A stretch of DNA of 64,000 nucleotides from the NCBI RefSeq assembly GCF_900100115.1, contig NZ_FNKL01000001.1:558001-622000 (forward strand). Direction: 5' to 3'. Both the position numbers and the translations under genes were made by a program. This document shows, piece after piece, positions 16,759 through 24,990 of this stretch. The notes under the pieces were generated by a model. That model was not told where the DNA came from. It was given only the letters and a program-made list of their open reading frames with translations, and searched no databases. How positions within the stretch are numbered: position 1 is the first letter of the stretch; each line of letters starts with the position of its first letter. Origin of the DNA: Chryseobacterium soldanellicola. GTDB taxonomy: Bacteria > Bacteroidota > Bacteroidia > Flavobacteriales > Weeksellaceae.

Positions 16759-17963
16759 TACCTTCCAAACTTAAAATATTGGGAAAGCTTATGCTTTTTA
16801 TTTTTCATAAATGCGGAAGCCATTTCCATTCCCGTAACGGAAAAAGTGATCCCGTTTCCGCCAAAACCCAGGACAAAATAGGAGTTTTTAAAACTTTCGT
16901 GTTCGCCGATATAAGGTAAGCCGTCTTTTGTTTCCCCGAAAGTTCCTGCCCAGACGAAATCGGTATAAAACTTAAAATCAGGCTTTATTCTTTTAAGTGT
17001 TCTCAGAATTTCCTTTTCCTTTTTATTGAGCATTCCGTCACGCTTTTCGGGGTTTACAAAATCTTCATCGCCGCCACCGATCAACAATCGGTTATCATCC
17101 GTTGTCCGCATATAAATATAAGGGTCATCAGTATTCCAGATGAGGGTTTGCTCAATATTTTTAAAAATATCTACATCGATTTCAGAGACGGTTGCAAACG
17201 TACTTTTAAGATCAACAAAATGTTCTTTGATCATGTTTTTACTTTCATAGCCGACACAGTAAATGATTTTTTTTGCTTTAATGCTAAATCCGTCTTCTGT
17301 TAAAGCGAGATTGTAACCTCTGAAATATTTTACGGATTTCATTTCTGTTTTATCAAAAACTTTCAAGCCTTTTTTAATGTTAAACCTTAATAATTCATGG
17401 GCAAATTTAAAAGCGTCAACACTTGCACCTTGTTTGGATAAAATTCCGCCGTATGTATTTTGGAGCGTAAATTTTTCTTCAATATCTTCAGGTTCCATCC
17501 ATTTTACTTCAAAACCGAATTTTTTACGCATTTCATACTCTTTTATCAGCCATGAAACATCTTTCTTTTTTGCAGCAAAATATAACGATTGCTTTCTTTT
17601 AAAACCAGCTCTGGATTTTATTTCTTTCGTTAACTTTTCGAGATCATCAATTGATTTTGAGCACGCCTTATAACTTTCTACGGCACCTTTTTCACCTATT
17701 TTTTCAATTAATTCATATAACGGAACATCAATTTCGTACTGTAACATTGAGGTTGTTGCAGAAGTGCTGCCATTACAAATTTCTCGTTTATCAATAATAA
17801 TGGTTTTACAGCCGTCTTTTATCATCTGATGAGCAATAAGACTTCCGGTAATGCCGCCACCGATGATGAGAACATCGCATTCCTGATCTGATTTTAATGA
17901 AGGGTAAGAAGCAACAAGTCCGTTTTTGAGAAGCCAAAAAGGTTCGTTAGATTTAAGATCCAT
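16758..17963 (-). CDS. FAD-dependent oxidoreductase (DAO/GlpO-like family)
   Basis: 401 residues from the start at 17963 (MDLKSNEPFWLLKNG). The alternative at 17990 adds nine residues with no family support. The N-terminal FAD-binding Rossmann motif is DVLIIGGGITGSL at about 31-43. Further DAO-family features are STSATTSMLQYE and the C-terminal VLGFGGNGITFSV. Related proteins oxidise amines or amino acids at C-N bonds. No Rieske domain is present at the C-terminus, unlike some relatives. The substrate is unknown. The stop codon lies inside the 37-bp palindrome. Confidence 0.88.
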   Translation of the reverse strand: MDLKSNEPFWLLKNGLVASYPSLKSDQECDVLIIGGGITGSLIAHQMIKDGCKTIIIDKREICNGSTSATTSMLQYEIDVPLYELIEKIGEKGAVESYKACSKSIDDLEKLTKEIKSRAGFKRKQSLYFAAKKKDVSWLIKEYEMRKKFGFEVKWMEPEDIEEKFTLQNTYGGILSKQGASVDAFKFAHELLRFNIKKGLKVFDKTEMKSVKYFRGYNLALTEDGFSIKAKKIIYCVGYESKNMIKEHFVDLKSTFATVSEIDVDIFKNIEQTLIWNTDDPYIYMRTTDDNRLLIGGGDEDFVNPEKRDGMLNKKEKEILRTLKRIKPDFKFYTDFVWAGTFGETKDGLPYIGEHESFKNSYFVLGFGGNGITFSVTGMEMASAFMKNKKHKLSQYFKFGR

Positions 17964-18079
17964 GCTATTATTTTTTACTACGAATATCAATAATTGCGCC
18001 TTTCTTCGAATTAAAAATTAAATATTTGGTTTAATTTTTGTTATTTCAGCTTAAACCAATCCACTTAAAATATAATATT

Positions 18080-18460
18080 ATGATAACGATTATTCCAGAA
18101 GCTCCGGAAAATGTTGCTGCGTTTAATGCAACGGGAGATGTGACTCGAGAAGATTTTGAAAACCTTGTTATCCCTCATGTAAAAGAAAAAGTAGACCAGT
18201 ATAACGAACTTAACTACTTATTGTATCTTGACACCGATCTGGATAATTTTACCATGGGAGCATGGCTTCAGGACGCGCTTTTGGGGTTAAAAAACCTTAC
18301 AAAATGGAATCGTACCGCAATAGTTACCGACAAAGAAGGCGTTCAGAATTTTACTGATATTTTCAGTGTTCTGATGCCCGGAGAATTCAAATCTTTTCCA
18401 AAAGAAAACTTATACAACGCGCTTTACTGGTGTAAAAACGGTAATGAAGTTGAAGCTTAA
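18080..18460 (+). CDS. SpoIIAA/STAS-like protein
   Basis: 126 residues from ATG 18080 (MITIIPEAPENVAAFNATG). A start at 18038 would add a non-conserved stretch. The pattern matches the SpoIIAA-like (STAS-fold) family: VAAFNATGDVTREDFENLV, a hydrophobic strand NYLLYLDTDLDNF, then RTAIVTDKEGVQNFTDIFS and a final FPKENLYNALYWC. No signal peptide, so cytosolic. Family members are often stress-related but have no clear biochemical role. It ends at a bidirectional terminator. Confidence 0.82.
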   Translation: MITIIPEAPENVAAFNATGDVTREDFENLVIPHVKEKVDQYNELNYLLYLDTDLDNFTMGAWLQDALLGLKNLTKWNRTAIVTDKEGVQNFTDIFSVLMPGEFKSFPKENLYNALYWCKNGNEVEA

Positions 18461-18474
18461 TTAAAAGCATGAAA

Positions 18475-18508
18475 TAAAAAAGAGAAGCTTATTTGCTTCT
18501 CTTTTTCT
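18475..18508. terminator. Bidirectional terminator between STAS-like and MFS genes
   Basis: AAAAAGAGAAGC and GCTTCTCTTTTT form a stem around TTATTT, with A and T runs on the two sides. It serves the convergent genes ending at 18460 (+) and 18509 (-). Confidence 0.88.
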
Positions 18509-19708
18509 TTATTTTTCGCAGGTAACACATTCTGCAACAACTTTCTCTTCAGATTTTACCGACCCATATAAATACCTGTATCTTAAACTGATAATAAGGC
18601 CTATAAGTGTCATTCCCACACCTACCAGCGAAGGATAATTGAATGAATATCCGTGTTCCAAAGGAATTCCTCCTAAAAAAGCGCCTAATGCATTGGCAAT
18701 ATTAAAACCCGCCTGCATAAACGCTGCCGCCATCATTTCACTTTTCGGAGCTGCTTTCATCATCATAATATTGATCGGTGCAGAAACAGACATTGACAAT
18801 GCCCCACAGACAAAAGTTAATATTAAAGCGATATTTTGATATTCTGAAAGGAAAAACACGCCTCCCAACGCGCACATCATTAAAAATATTAATAACGAAC
18901 AGGTTTTTTCCGGGCTTAATCTATCTGATAAATATCCGCCAACCAAATTCCCAACCACCATGCCCGCTCCGGCAAGAACCATAACGTAAGCCATCTGATT
19001 TTCTTTAATTCCAGCAACAATCGTCATTAAAGGGGTAATATAGCTGAACCAGGTAAATAATCCGCCAAATCCGATCGCAGTGATGATTAAAACCAGCCAC
19101 GATTGTTTTTTCTTTAAAAATTTTAATTCTTCAAGGAAATGCGTATCCTGATTTGCTTCCATGGCCGGAAGCCATAATTTTAAGAATAACAAAGCCAATA
19201 AACCGATTACCGCAACAATCGCAAAGTACCAGCGCCAATGAAAAGTATGCCCGATGTAAGTTACCAGCGGAACCATCGCAAGATTAGCCACGGTAAGCCC
19301 CGTAAACATTAATGATATATAAAATGCTTCCTTCCCTTTTCCGGCCATTCTGGCTGCAACAACAGTTCCGACTCCGAAAAATGCACCGTGCGGCAACCCT
19401 GATAAAAACCTGATAATCAGCATCATATTATAATCCGGAGCAATTGCCGACAATCCGTTAAACAACGTAAAAATAATCATCAGGACAAATAAAACTTTCT
19501 TCGGCGGAAACTTCACTGAATATCCGATCAGAATCGGTGCACCAATTACCACTCCCAACGCATAAGCAGAAATCAAATGTCCCGCTTGCGGAATTGTTAT
19601 CTGTAAAGATTTTGCAATATCAGGCAGCAACCCCATCACCGTAAATTCAGTCGTCCCGATTCCCAAACCGCCAATAGCAAGTGGAATAATCCTTTTATCA
19701 ATCTTCAT
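18509..19708 (-). CDS. MFS transporter, AraJ/DHA1-like efflux family
   Basis: 399 residues with about 12 hydrophobic segments in the major facilitator pattern. The N-terminus IGGLGIGTTEFTVMGLLPDIA and the LSGLPHGAFFGVG segment match the AraJ/YdhP-type group of H+-driven drug or sugar exporters. The cytosolic C-terminus is short and Cys-containing (VAECVTCEK). A divergent AraC-type regulator gene starts 164 bp away and probably controls it, so an inducible efflux function is likely. The substrate is unknown. Confidence 0.9.
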   Translation of the reverse strand: MKIDKRIIPLAIGGLGIGTTEFTVMGLLPDIAKSLQITIPQAGHLISAYALGVVIGAPILIGYSVKFPPKKVLFVLMIIFTLFNGLSAIAPDYNMMLIIRFLSGLPHGAFFGVGTVVAARMAGKGKEAFYISLMFTGLTVANLAMVPLVTYIGHTFHWRWYFAIVAVIGLLALLFLKLWLPAMEANQDTHFLEELKFLKKKQSWLVLIITAIGFGGLFTWFSYITPLMTIVAGIKENQMAYVMVLAGAGMVVGNLVGGYLSDRLSPEKTCSLLIFLMMCALGGVFFLSEYQNIALILTFVCGALSMSVSAPINIMMMKAAPKSEMMAAAFMQAGFNIANALGAFLGGIPLEHGYSFNYPSLVGVGMTLIGLIISLRYRYLYGSVKSEEKVVAECVTCEK

Positions 19709-19807
19709 TTTTAAGCTTTTAATTATTTGAATACAGAATTATTAATTCCTTATTTTGAAATGCAAAATTCGATAGAAAAAACCATTTATACTTTAACTGA
19801 AATGATC

Positions 19808-19815
19808 TATATTTG
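19808..19815 (+). promoter_or_regulatory. -7 element for the AraC-type regulator
   Basis: TATATTTG matches TAnnTTTG. It lies 57 bp before ATG 19873 in the 164-bp divergent region shared with the MFS gene. Confidence 0.45.
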
Positions 19816-19872
19816 CTCTATATTAACCTTTTTATGTAATTTTAAAATCATATTCAATCAAAAGAGAACATA

Positions 19873-20727
19873 ATGAAGATCCAGAAAGAAATTATAGAAT
19901 TTGAAGAAGGAAAGTCTTTTAAGCTATTTTCACCCTCTCTGAAAGATTGTTTTTTCTGGCATTATCATCCTGAAATAGAGCTTGTTTATGTAGAAGCCTC
20001 CAACGGAATCCGGCATGTCGGGAAAAATATTTCTGATTTCACAGAAAGTGATCTTTTATTGATCGGTTCCAACGTTCCCCATCTTAATTTTGATTATAAA
20101 ATTCAGACAGAATGTAAGCAATTGGTTTTACAAATGCGGGAAAATTTTCTGCAGGACCTGATTTTTCCTATTCCCGAATTTGAAAATATTAAGCAGCTTT
20201 TGGATCGCTCTTATCTCGGGCTATCGTTTTCAGGGAAAACAAAGAAAATTGTTATTGAAAAGCTTCATCATATTAAAAACGAAAATTCATTCAATTCTTT
20301 TATGGGTTTGATTGAAATTTTACAGATTCTTGCCCATTCAGATGAAGTTAAAGAGCTTAATAATGAAGACACCAGAATAAAATGGTTTCTGAATGATAAA
20401 ATCAGAATGGGAACGATTTACGATTACATTCATGAAAATTATGATCGGAAAACCAACGTCAGCGAAATTGCTGAAATGGTAAGTTTAAGCACACCCGCTT
20501 TTTGCAGGTATTTCAAAAAGCAGACGAATATGACGTTCACTGATTTCGTGAATAATTACAGAATTAATCAGGCGAAATTATTGCTCCTGCAAAATTCCTG
20601 CATCACAGAAATCTGTTTTCAGGTAGGTTTTGAAAGTCTTTCTTATTTTAATAAATTATTTAAAAAATATATCGGCGAAACGCCTTCTGCCTTTAAGAAA
20701 AAGCATTTGAGTAAGGTGGAAGGGTGA
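19873..20727 (+). CDS. AraC family transcriptional regulator with cupin-type sensor domain
   Basis: 284 residues. The N-terminal half is a cupin-like ligand domain (FFWHYHPEIELVYVEAS, then a DLLLIGSNVPHL strand). The C-terminal half carries two helix-turn-helix motifs of the AraC/XylS type: VSEIAEMVSLSTPAFCRYFKKQ and ITEICFQVGFESLSYFNKLFKK, with the usual IGETPSAFKKK end. It is transcribed away from the MFS exporter gene and is the obvious candidate regulator for it. Confidence 0.92.
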   Translation: MKIQKEIIEFEEGKSFKLFSPSLKDCFFWHYHPEIELVYVEASNGIRHVGKNISDFTESDLLLIGSNVPHLNFDYKIQTECKQLVLQMRENFLQDLIFPIPEFENIKQLLDRSYLGLSFSGKTKKIVIEKLHHIKNENSFNSFMGLIEILQILAHSDEVKELNNEDTRIKWFLNDKIRMGTIYDYIHENYDRKTNVSEIAEMVSLSTPAFCRYFKKQTNMTFTDFVNNYRINQAKLLLLQNSCITEICFQVGFESLSYFNKLFKKYIGETPSAFKKKHLSKVEG

Positions 20728-20756
20728 TTTTTGCCTAAGAATTTATTTTAATTAAT

Positions 20757-20924
20757 TTTCCGTAGAATTTTTCATTCCGCAGGAATCTATACTTATTTTG
20801 TAGGGATAAAATTTAAAAACTTCGCTTAGACTCCTACGGAATGACAAACTTGTTTTTAAATATTTTAAAGAGATTGCTTCGTCGCTTCTGAACTGCTTTC
20901 GCAGACCTTCAGTCTGTTCGCAAT
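20757..20924. repeat. CATTCCG / ATTGCTTCG-type intergenic repeats
   Basis: CATTCCGCAGGAATCTA and TAGACTCCTACGGAATG form an imperfect inverted repeat (15 of 17), followed by TGACAAACTTG. A second unit contains AGATTGCTTCGTCGC and CGCAATGACAAA. Related units occur near 52861, 53150 and 56000. There is no ORF in this 237-bp gap. Confidence 0.65.
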
Positions 20925-20962
20925 GACAAAAAATCGCTCCAAGAAATTGAAGCGATTTATAT
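20925..20962 (-). terminator. Terminator of lipA
   Basis: On the minus strand AAATCGCTTC and GGAGCGATTT form a stem followed by a short T run, directly after the lipA stop codon. Confidence 0.75.
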
Positions 20963-20964
20963 TT

Positions 20965-21831
20965 TTAATGAATATGTTTTTCAGCGTGATAAGAACTTCT
21001 CACCAAAGGCGAGCTTTCAACGTGTCTGAAGCCTAAACTTCTTGCGAAATCCCCGAATTCATCGAATTCTTCCGGTGTGATGAATTTTTTTACAGGCAAA
21101 TGTTTTTTAGTCGGCTGTAAATATTGTCCCAATGTAATTACATCCACATTTGCATTTCTGATGTCTTCAATGGTTTGAAAAACTTCGTCTTTTGTTTCAC
21201 CCAAACCAAGCATTACTCCGGTTTTTGTTCTTCTTTGTCCGGCTTCTTTTAGATATCTTAGCACTTCAAGGCTTCTTTCATATTTCGCCTGAATTCTCAC
21301 TTCTCTTGTCAGACGTTTTACCGTTTCCATATTGTGGGAAATCACTTCCGGAGCCACTTCCACCATTCTGTCAAGGTGTTTTGTGAGCCCTTGAAAATCA
21401 GGAATTAAGGTTTCCATTGTAGTTCCCGGAGAAATTCTTCTTACCGCATTTACAGTTTCACCCCAAAGAATTGAGCCCATGTCTTTTAAATCATCACGGT
21501 CAACCGACGTTAAAACGGCATGCTTAATTTTCATTAATTTGATAGAGCGGGCTACTTTTTCAGGCTCATCCCAGTTGACATCAAGCGGTTTCCCGGTTTT
21601 TACCCCACAGAATCCACAGCTTCTGGTACAGATATTTCCTAAAATCATAAAAGTTGCTGTACCTTCTCCCCAACATTCGCCCATATTCGGACAGCTTCCG
21701 CTTTGGCAAATTGTATTTAATTTATATTTATCAACCAAAGTTCGTAATTCTCTGTAATTCTTTCCGGTAGGAAGCTTTACGCGAATCCATTTTGGCTTTT
21801 GAACGGTAGTATCTTGAACTAAATTTTCCAT
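20965..21831 (-). CDS. lipA: Lipoyl synthase
   Basis: 288 residues, the usual length. This radical-SAM enzyme inserts two sulfurs into protein-bound octanoyl groups to make the lipoyl cofactor of 2-oxoacid dehydrogenases. Both iron-sulfur clusters are present: the auxiliary one in [12 protein letters not shown] and the radical-SAM CxxxCxxC in [17 protein letters not shown] and the C-terminal SSYHAE are also family marks. No lipB is adjacent. It diverges from a small secreted protein gene. Confidence 0.98.
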   Translation of the reverse strand: MENLVQDTTVQKPKWIRVKLPTGKNYRELRTLVDKYKLNTICQSGSCPNMGECWGEGTATFMILGNICTRSCGFCGVKTGKPLDVNWDEPEKVARSIKLMKIKHAVLTSVDRDDLKDMGSILWGETVNAVRRISPGTTMETLIPDFQGLTKHLDRMVEVAPEVISHNMETVKRLTREVRIQAKYERSLEVLRYLKEAGQRRTKTGVMLGLGETKDEVFQTIEDIRNANVDVITLGQYLQPTKKHLPVKKFITPEEFDEFGDFARSLGFRHVESSPLVRSSYHAEKHIH

Positions 21832-21851
21832 TTATTTCTCAAATTGAGGTT

Positions 21852-21880
21852 CAAAGTTAGTGATTTTTTTATCGAAACAA
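21852..21880 (-). promoter_or_regulatory. lipA promoter
   Basis: The minus strand reads TTG (21878-21880), 18 bp, TAACTTTG (21852-21859), 20 bp before the lipA start codon. It matches the Bacteroidetes consensus at both elements. Confidence 0.7.
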
Positions 21881-21939
21881 TCAAAGACAGACATTGATGA
21901 AACATATAATTTCGTAATTTTAAACCTCAATATTTTCTT

Positions 21940-22572
21940 ATGAAGACAACATTTTGCTTTCTGTCCATCATTTTCAGCATATTTTGCTTTGCTCAAAAAG
22001 AATTTCAGCCTGCAGGTTCAGAAATGATCGAATCTGTTGACGGCGATCTGGATGGAGATCAGATCCCTGAAAAAGTTATTATTTACAATACCAAAGATAC
22101 GACCGATCTCGGAAATGTGCGTGAAATTCAGATTCTGAAAAAAATAAATGGAAAATGGACCATTTTAGAAAAATCAACAAAAGCAATTCTGGAGAGCAAT
22201 GGCGGCGGAATGATGGGTGATCCTTACCAGAGCATGCAAATAAAAAAAGGAATCCTGGAAATCACACAAGCCGGCGGAAGCAGCTGGAAATGGGGTTATA
22301 CGGATAAATACAGGTTTCAGAACGGGCATTTTGAGCTGATCGGTTATTCTTCAAGCTATGGAAAACCTGAAGAATACTGGACAGATGTTGATTTCAATCT
22401 TTCTACAGGCCAGCTTACCTTCGAAAAGGAGGTTGAAAATACTTCGGAATACGGAAAATCTAAAAATGAAACGTTGGTAAAAAAAGGACTGAAAATCAAT
22501 CTGCAAAATAGAAACCTAAAAGAACAAAGAAAAATTACGCTTCCAAAAACGAAGGAAGATGTTTATTTGTAA
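21940..22572 (+). CDS. Secreted hypothetical protein with calcium-type acidic repeat
   Basis: 210 residues with a Sec signal (FSIFCFAQ). The mature N-terminus holds an Asp-rich DGDLDGDQIPEKV motif like the calcium-binding loops of VCBS/FG-GAP or dockerin-type repeats. The remainder has aromatic strand-like segments (GSSWKWGYTDKYRFQNGHFEL) suggesting a beta fold. I do not recognise a specific family. It ends two bases from the convergent sigma-factor gene with no terminator between them. Confidence 0.75.
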   Translation: MKTTFCFLSIIFSIFCFAQKEFQPAGSEMIESVDGDLDGDQIPEKVIIYNTKDTTDLGNVREIQILKKINGKWTILEKSTKAILESNGGGMMGDPYQSMQIKKGILEITQAGGSSWKWGYTDKYRFQNGHFELIGYSSSYGKPEEYWTDVDFNLSTGQLTFEKEVENTSEYGKSKNETLVKKGLKINLQNRNLKEQRKITLPKTKEDVYL

Positions 22573-22574
22573 AA

Positions 22575-23135
22575 TTAATTATCTTCAAATTCATTGTTTT
22601 TCAGTAATTCTGCCAGGACTTTTTTGGCTCGCATCACACGGACTTTCGTGTTGGCAACAGAAATTCCGAGTTCTTCGGCAATTTCCTTAATGCTTTTTTC
22701 TTCAAAAAATCTTAATTTGATAATATCCTGATAGTTAGCATCTAAAGATTCGATGGTTTTAATAATTTTCTTTTGCTCTTCATCAGAAATCATGAGCTCT
22801 TCGGGAGATTTTGCGTATTGATTTTTTACTTCATCTAAATTTTCGGTCGGATCCTGATTTTCACGGCTTTTTCTTCTCCAAAAATCGATAATTGTATTTT
22901 GAGCAATCGTTAAAACCCATGTTTTAAACTGAAAATGAGGATCATACATATCGAGTTTCGACAATACTTTTGAAAAAACATTGACGGTAATTTCGTCTGC
23001 ATCATTTTCATCATGAACTTTTTTCATCACAAAGGAAAAAACATCAACCCAAAAAATATTAATGAGCTTGGTCTGGGCTTTCTGATCTTTTTCTTTCGCC
23101 TTCTGAATGAGGGAAAATAACTGTTCGTCGTTCAT
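22575..23135 (-). CDS. RNA polymerase ECF-type sigma factor
   Basis: 186 residues. Sigma region 2 (about 20-90) has DADEITVNVFSKVLSKLDMYDP and FKTWVLTIAQNTIIDFWRR. Region 4 (about 125-180) has DIIKLRFFEEKSIKEIAEELGISVANTKVRVMRAKK. There is no adjacent anti-sigma gene, so its control is not visible here. It has a well-formed housekeeping-type promoter at 23142-23172. Its 3' end meets the secreted protein gene at 22572. Confidence 0.94.
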   Translation of the reverse strand: MNDEQLFSLIQKAKEKDQKAQTKLINIFWVDVFSFVMKKVHDENDADEITVNVFSKVLSKLDMYDPHFQFKTWVLTIAQNTIIDFWRRKSRENQDPTENLDEVKNQYAKSPEELMISDEEQKKIIKTIESLDANYQDIIKLRFFEEKSIKEIAEELGISVANTKVRVMRAKKVLAELLKNNEFEDN

Positions 23136-23141
23136 CTATAA

Positions 23142-23172
23142 CAAATATAATTGATTTTAGGTTAAATCGCAA
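23142..23172 (-). promoter_or_regulatory. Promoter of the ECF sigma gene
   Basis: The minus strand reads TTG (23170-23172), 20 bp, TATATTTG (23142-23149), ending 6 bp before the start codon at 23135. The transcript is therefore nearly leaderless. Confidence 0.7.
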
Positions 23173-23200
23173 TATGTGTAAAGTTTCTTTTACATAATCA

Positions 23201-23231
23201 AACCTTCAAGGTTTTAAAAACCTTGAAGGTT
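23201..23231. repeat. 31-bp nested palindrome (AACCTTCAAGGTT)
   Basis: Perfect 15-base arms around one central base. Each arm itself contains a palindrome, AACCTTCAAGGTT and AACCTTGAAGGTT. It lies about 65 bp upstream of the sigma factor start in the divergent region and could form a cruciform or RNA hairpin or be a protein site. Confidence 0.85.
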
Positions 23232-23263
23232 CAGTTTAAAATACATCTTATCAGTCGCAAGTT

Positions 23264-23377
23264 CCTAGCCTCGATCGAAGCATTTGTCTGAGCTCATTTT
23301 CAGGTATTTGTTTCGGCGGCTTCGCCGCCGAAACAAATACCTGAAAATAGCGAGTGCGGAGAGCGGGAAAAAGCTTC
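23264..23377 (+). repeat. Palindromic intergenic element, copy 2
   Basis: Same flanks as copy 1 with a few substitutions. The perfect 25-bp stem (23296-23320 and 23324-23348) around a TTC loop has a different sequence from copy 1 apart from the ATTTTC base and the CGGCGGC top. It is followed by one 87-bp unit, as at copy 1. Confidence 0.88.
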
Positions 23378-23480
23378 AAATAAAAAGTAAAACAGCTTTT
23401 CGATGTAATCAAATTGCTCCTTAAAATAAATAAAAATAACAATTCGACGACGTCAAAAAGCTTCAAATAAAAAATGAAAG
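23373..23480 (+). repeat. 87-bp repeat unit plus partial second unit
   Basis: One unit (23373-23459) is nearly identical to those at 994-1167, followed by a truncated second start (CTTCAAATAAAAAATGAAAG). No coding sequence is credible in it. Confidence 0.85.
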
Positions 23481-23566
23481 CTTATTATTCCACGAAATAA
23501 AAAAGTTCCAAAAATATTAACCTACGTGCCCTTTCTGTTTTCCACTCTTTATAACCCTGAATTTAT

Positions 23567-23574
23567 TATCTTTG
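23567..23574 (+). promoter_or_regulatory. -7 element for tyrS
   Basis: TATCTTTG matches TAnnTTTG and lies 26 bp before ATG 23601. No TTG is present at the usual spacing. Confidence 0.5.
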
Positions 23575-23600
23575 CACATTAAATTTTAAAGCAGAAAATA

Positions 23601-24896
23601 ATGAACTCTTTTATTGAAGAACTGAAATGGCGCGGGCTTTTTGCCGACATGATGCCCGGAACGGATGCACAACTTGATAAGGAAATGACGACTGCCTATA
23701 TCGGTTTTGACCCTACCGCAGATTCTTTACATATCGGAAGTCTTATTCAGATAAAAATCCTGGCACATTTTCAACAGCATGGCCATAAGCCGATTGCGTT
23801 GGTGGGCGGGGCCACGGGAATGATTGGCGACCCTTCCGGAAAGTCTTCCGAAAGAAATCTTCTGGACGAAGAAACTCTTTTACATTATGTCGACTGCCTG
23901 AAAAACCAGCTTTCAAGATTTTTAAATTTTGAAGGTAATGAGACCAATAAAGCGGAATTGGTGAACAATTACGACTGGATGAAAAATATTTCTTTCCTTG
24001 ATTTTGCTAAAAATGTAGGGAAAAATATTACGGTAAATTATATGATGGCGAAAGATTCCGTGAAAAAGAGATTTTCAGGAGAATCCGGGGCAGACGGAAT
24101 GAGCTTTACGGAATTTACGTACCAGCTGATTCAAGGTTACGATTTTTTACATTTATACCAAAATAATAATGTGAAGCTTCAAATGGGAGGTTCTGACCAA
24201 TGGGGAAATATCACGACGGGAACAGAATTGATCCGCAGAAAAGCCCAGGGCGAAGCATTTGCATTAACAGTGCCTTTGATTACAAAAGCTGACGGCTCGA
24301 AATTCGGGAAGTCTGAAAGCGGAGAAAATTACTGGCTTGATAAAAAGAAAACTTCACCTTACAGATTCTACCAGTTCTGGTTTAATGCAACAGATGCGGA
24401 TGCTGAAAGATTTATTAAATTTTACACCTTTTTAAGCAAAGAAGAAATTGAAGCTTTAATTGAAGAGCATAAAACCGCCGAACACGAAAGAAAACTTCAG
24501 AAAAAACTGGCTGAAGAAGTTACGGTTTGGGTTCACGGAAGAGAAGAATACGAAAAGGCGTTAAAAGCGTCGCAGATTCTTTTTGGAAAATCAACTGCGG
24601 AGGATTTGGTTAATTTAGACGAACAGACTTTTATGGATGTTTTTGACGGTGTATTGCAAAAGGAAGTCGCGAAAGCTGATGTTTTAGGCGTAAATATCGT
24701 CGATCTTCTTACTGAAAAAACAGGTTTTTTAAAATCTAAAAGTGAGGCCCAGAGAGAGCTGAAAGGAAATGCAATCTCTGTAAACAAAGAAAAAGTAAAT
24801 GACGTCTATACTGCCAACGAAAGCGATCTTATTGACGGTAAATTTTTATTGCTGCAAAAAGGAAAGAAAACTTATTTTATTGTAAAAACAGTTTAA
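23601..24896 (+). CDS. tyrS: Tyrosyl-tRNA synthetase
   Basis: 431 residues, a standard bacterial TyrS. The class I HIGH-type motif is in [11 protein letters not shown] at about 37-47. The tyrosine-site stretch [11 protein letters not shown] and the KMSKS-type KFGKS follow, and a C-terminal S4 RNA-binding domain ends the protein ([17 protein letters not shown]). It charges tRNA-Tyr in the cytosol. The start is supported by the -7 element 26 bp upstream. It ends at a strong bidirectional terminator. Confidence 0.98.
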   Translation: MNSFIEELKWRGLFADMMPGTDAQLDKEMTTAYIGFDPTADSLHIGSLIQIKILAHFQQHGHKPIALVGGATGMIGDPSGKSSERNLLDEETLLHYVDCLKNQLSRFLNFEGNETNKAELVNNYDWMKNISFLDFAKNVGKNITVNYMMAKDSVKKRFSGESGADGMSFTEFTYQLIQGYDFLHLYQNNNVKLQMGGSDQWGNITTGTELIRRKAQGEAFALTVPLITKADGSKFGKSESGENYWLDKKKTSPYRFYQFWFNATDADAERFIKFYTFLSKEEIEALIEEHKTAEHERKLQKKLAEEVTVWVHGREEYEKALKASQILFGKSTAEDLVNLDEQTFMDVFDGVLQKEVAKADVLGVNIVDLLTEKTGFLKSKSEAQRELKGNAISVNKEKVNDVYTANESDLIDGKFLLLQKGKKTYFIVKTV

Positions 24897-24917
24897 AATT
24901 TATTCTTATATAAAATA

Positions 24918-24952
24918 AAAAAGAGGAAGCCTAACAGTAGGCTTCCTCTTTT
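24918..24952. terminator. Bidirectional terminator after tyrS
   Basis: AAGAGGAAGCCTA and TAGGCTTCCTCTT pair perfectly around ACAG with flanking A and T runs. It serves tyrS and the convergent surface-protein gene at 24991. Confidence 0.92.
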
Positions 24953-24990
24953 GAGATTGTATAACACTTGTTAATATTGATTGTTTTAAT

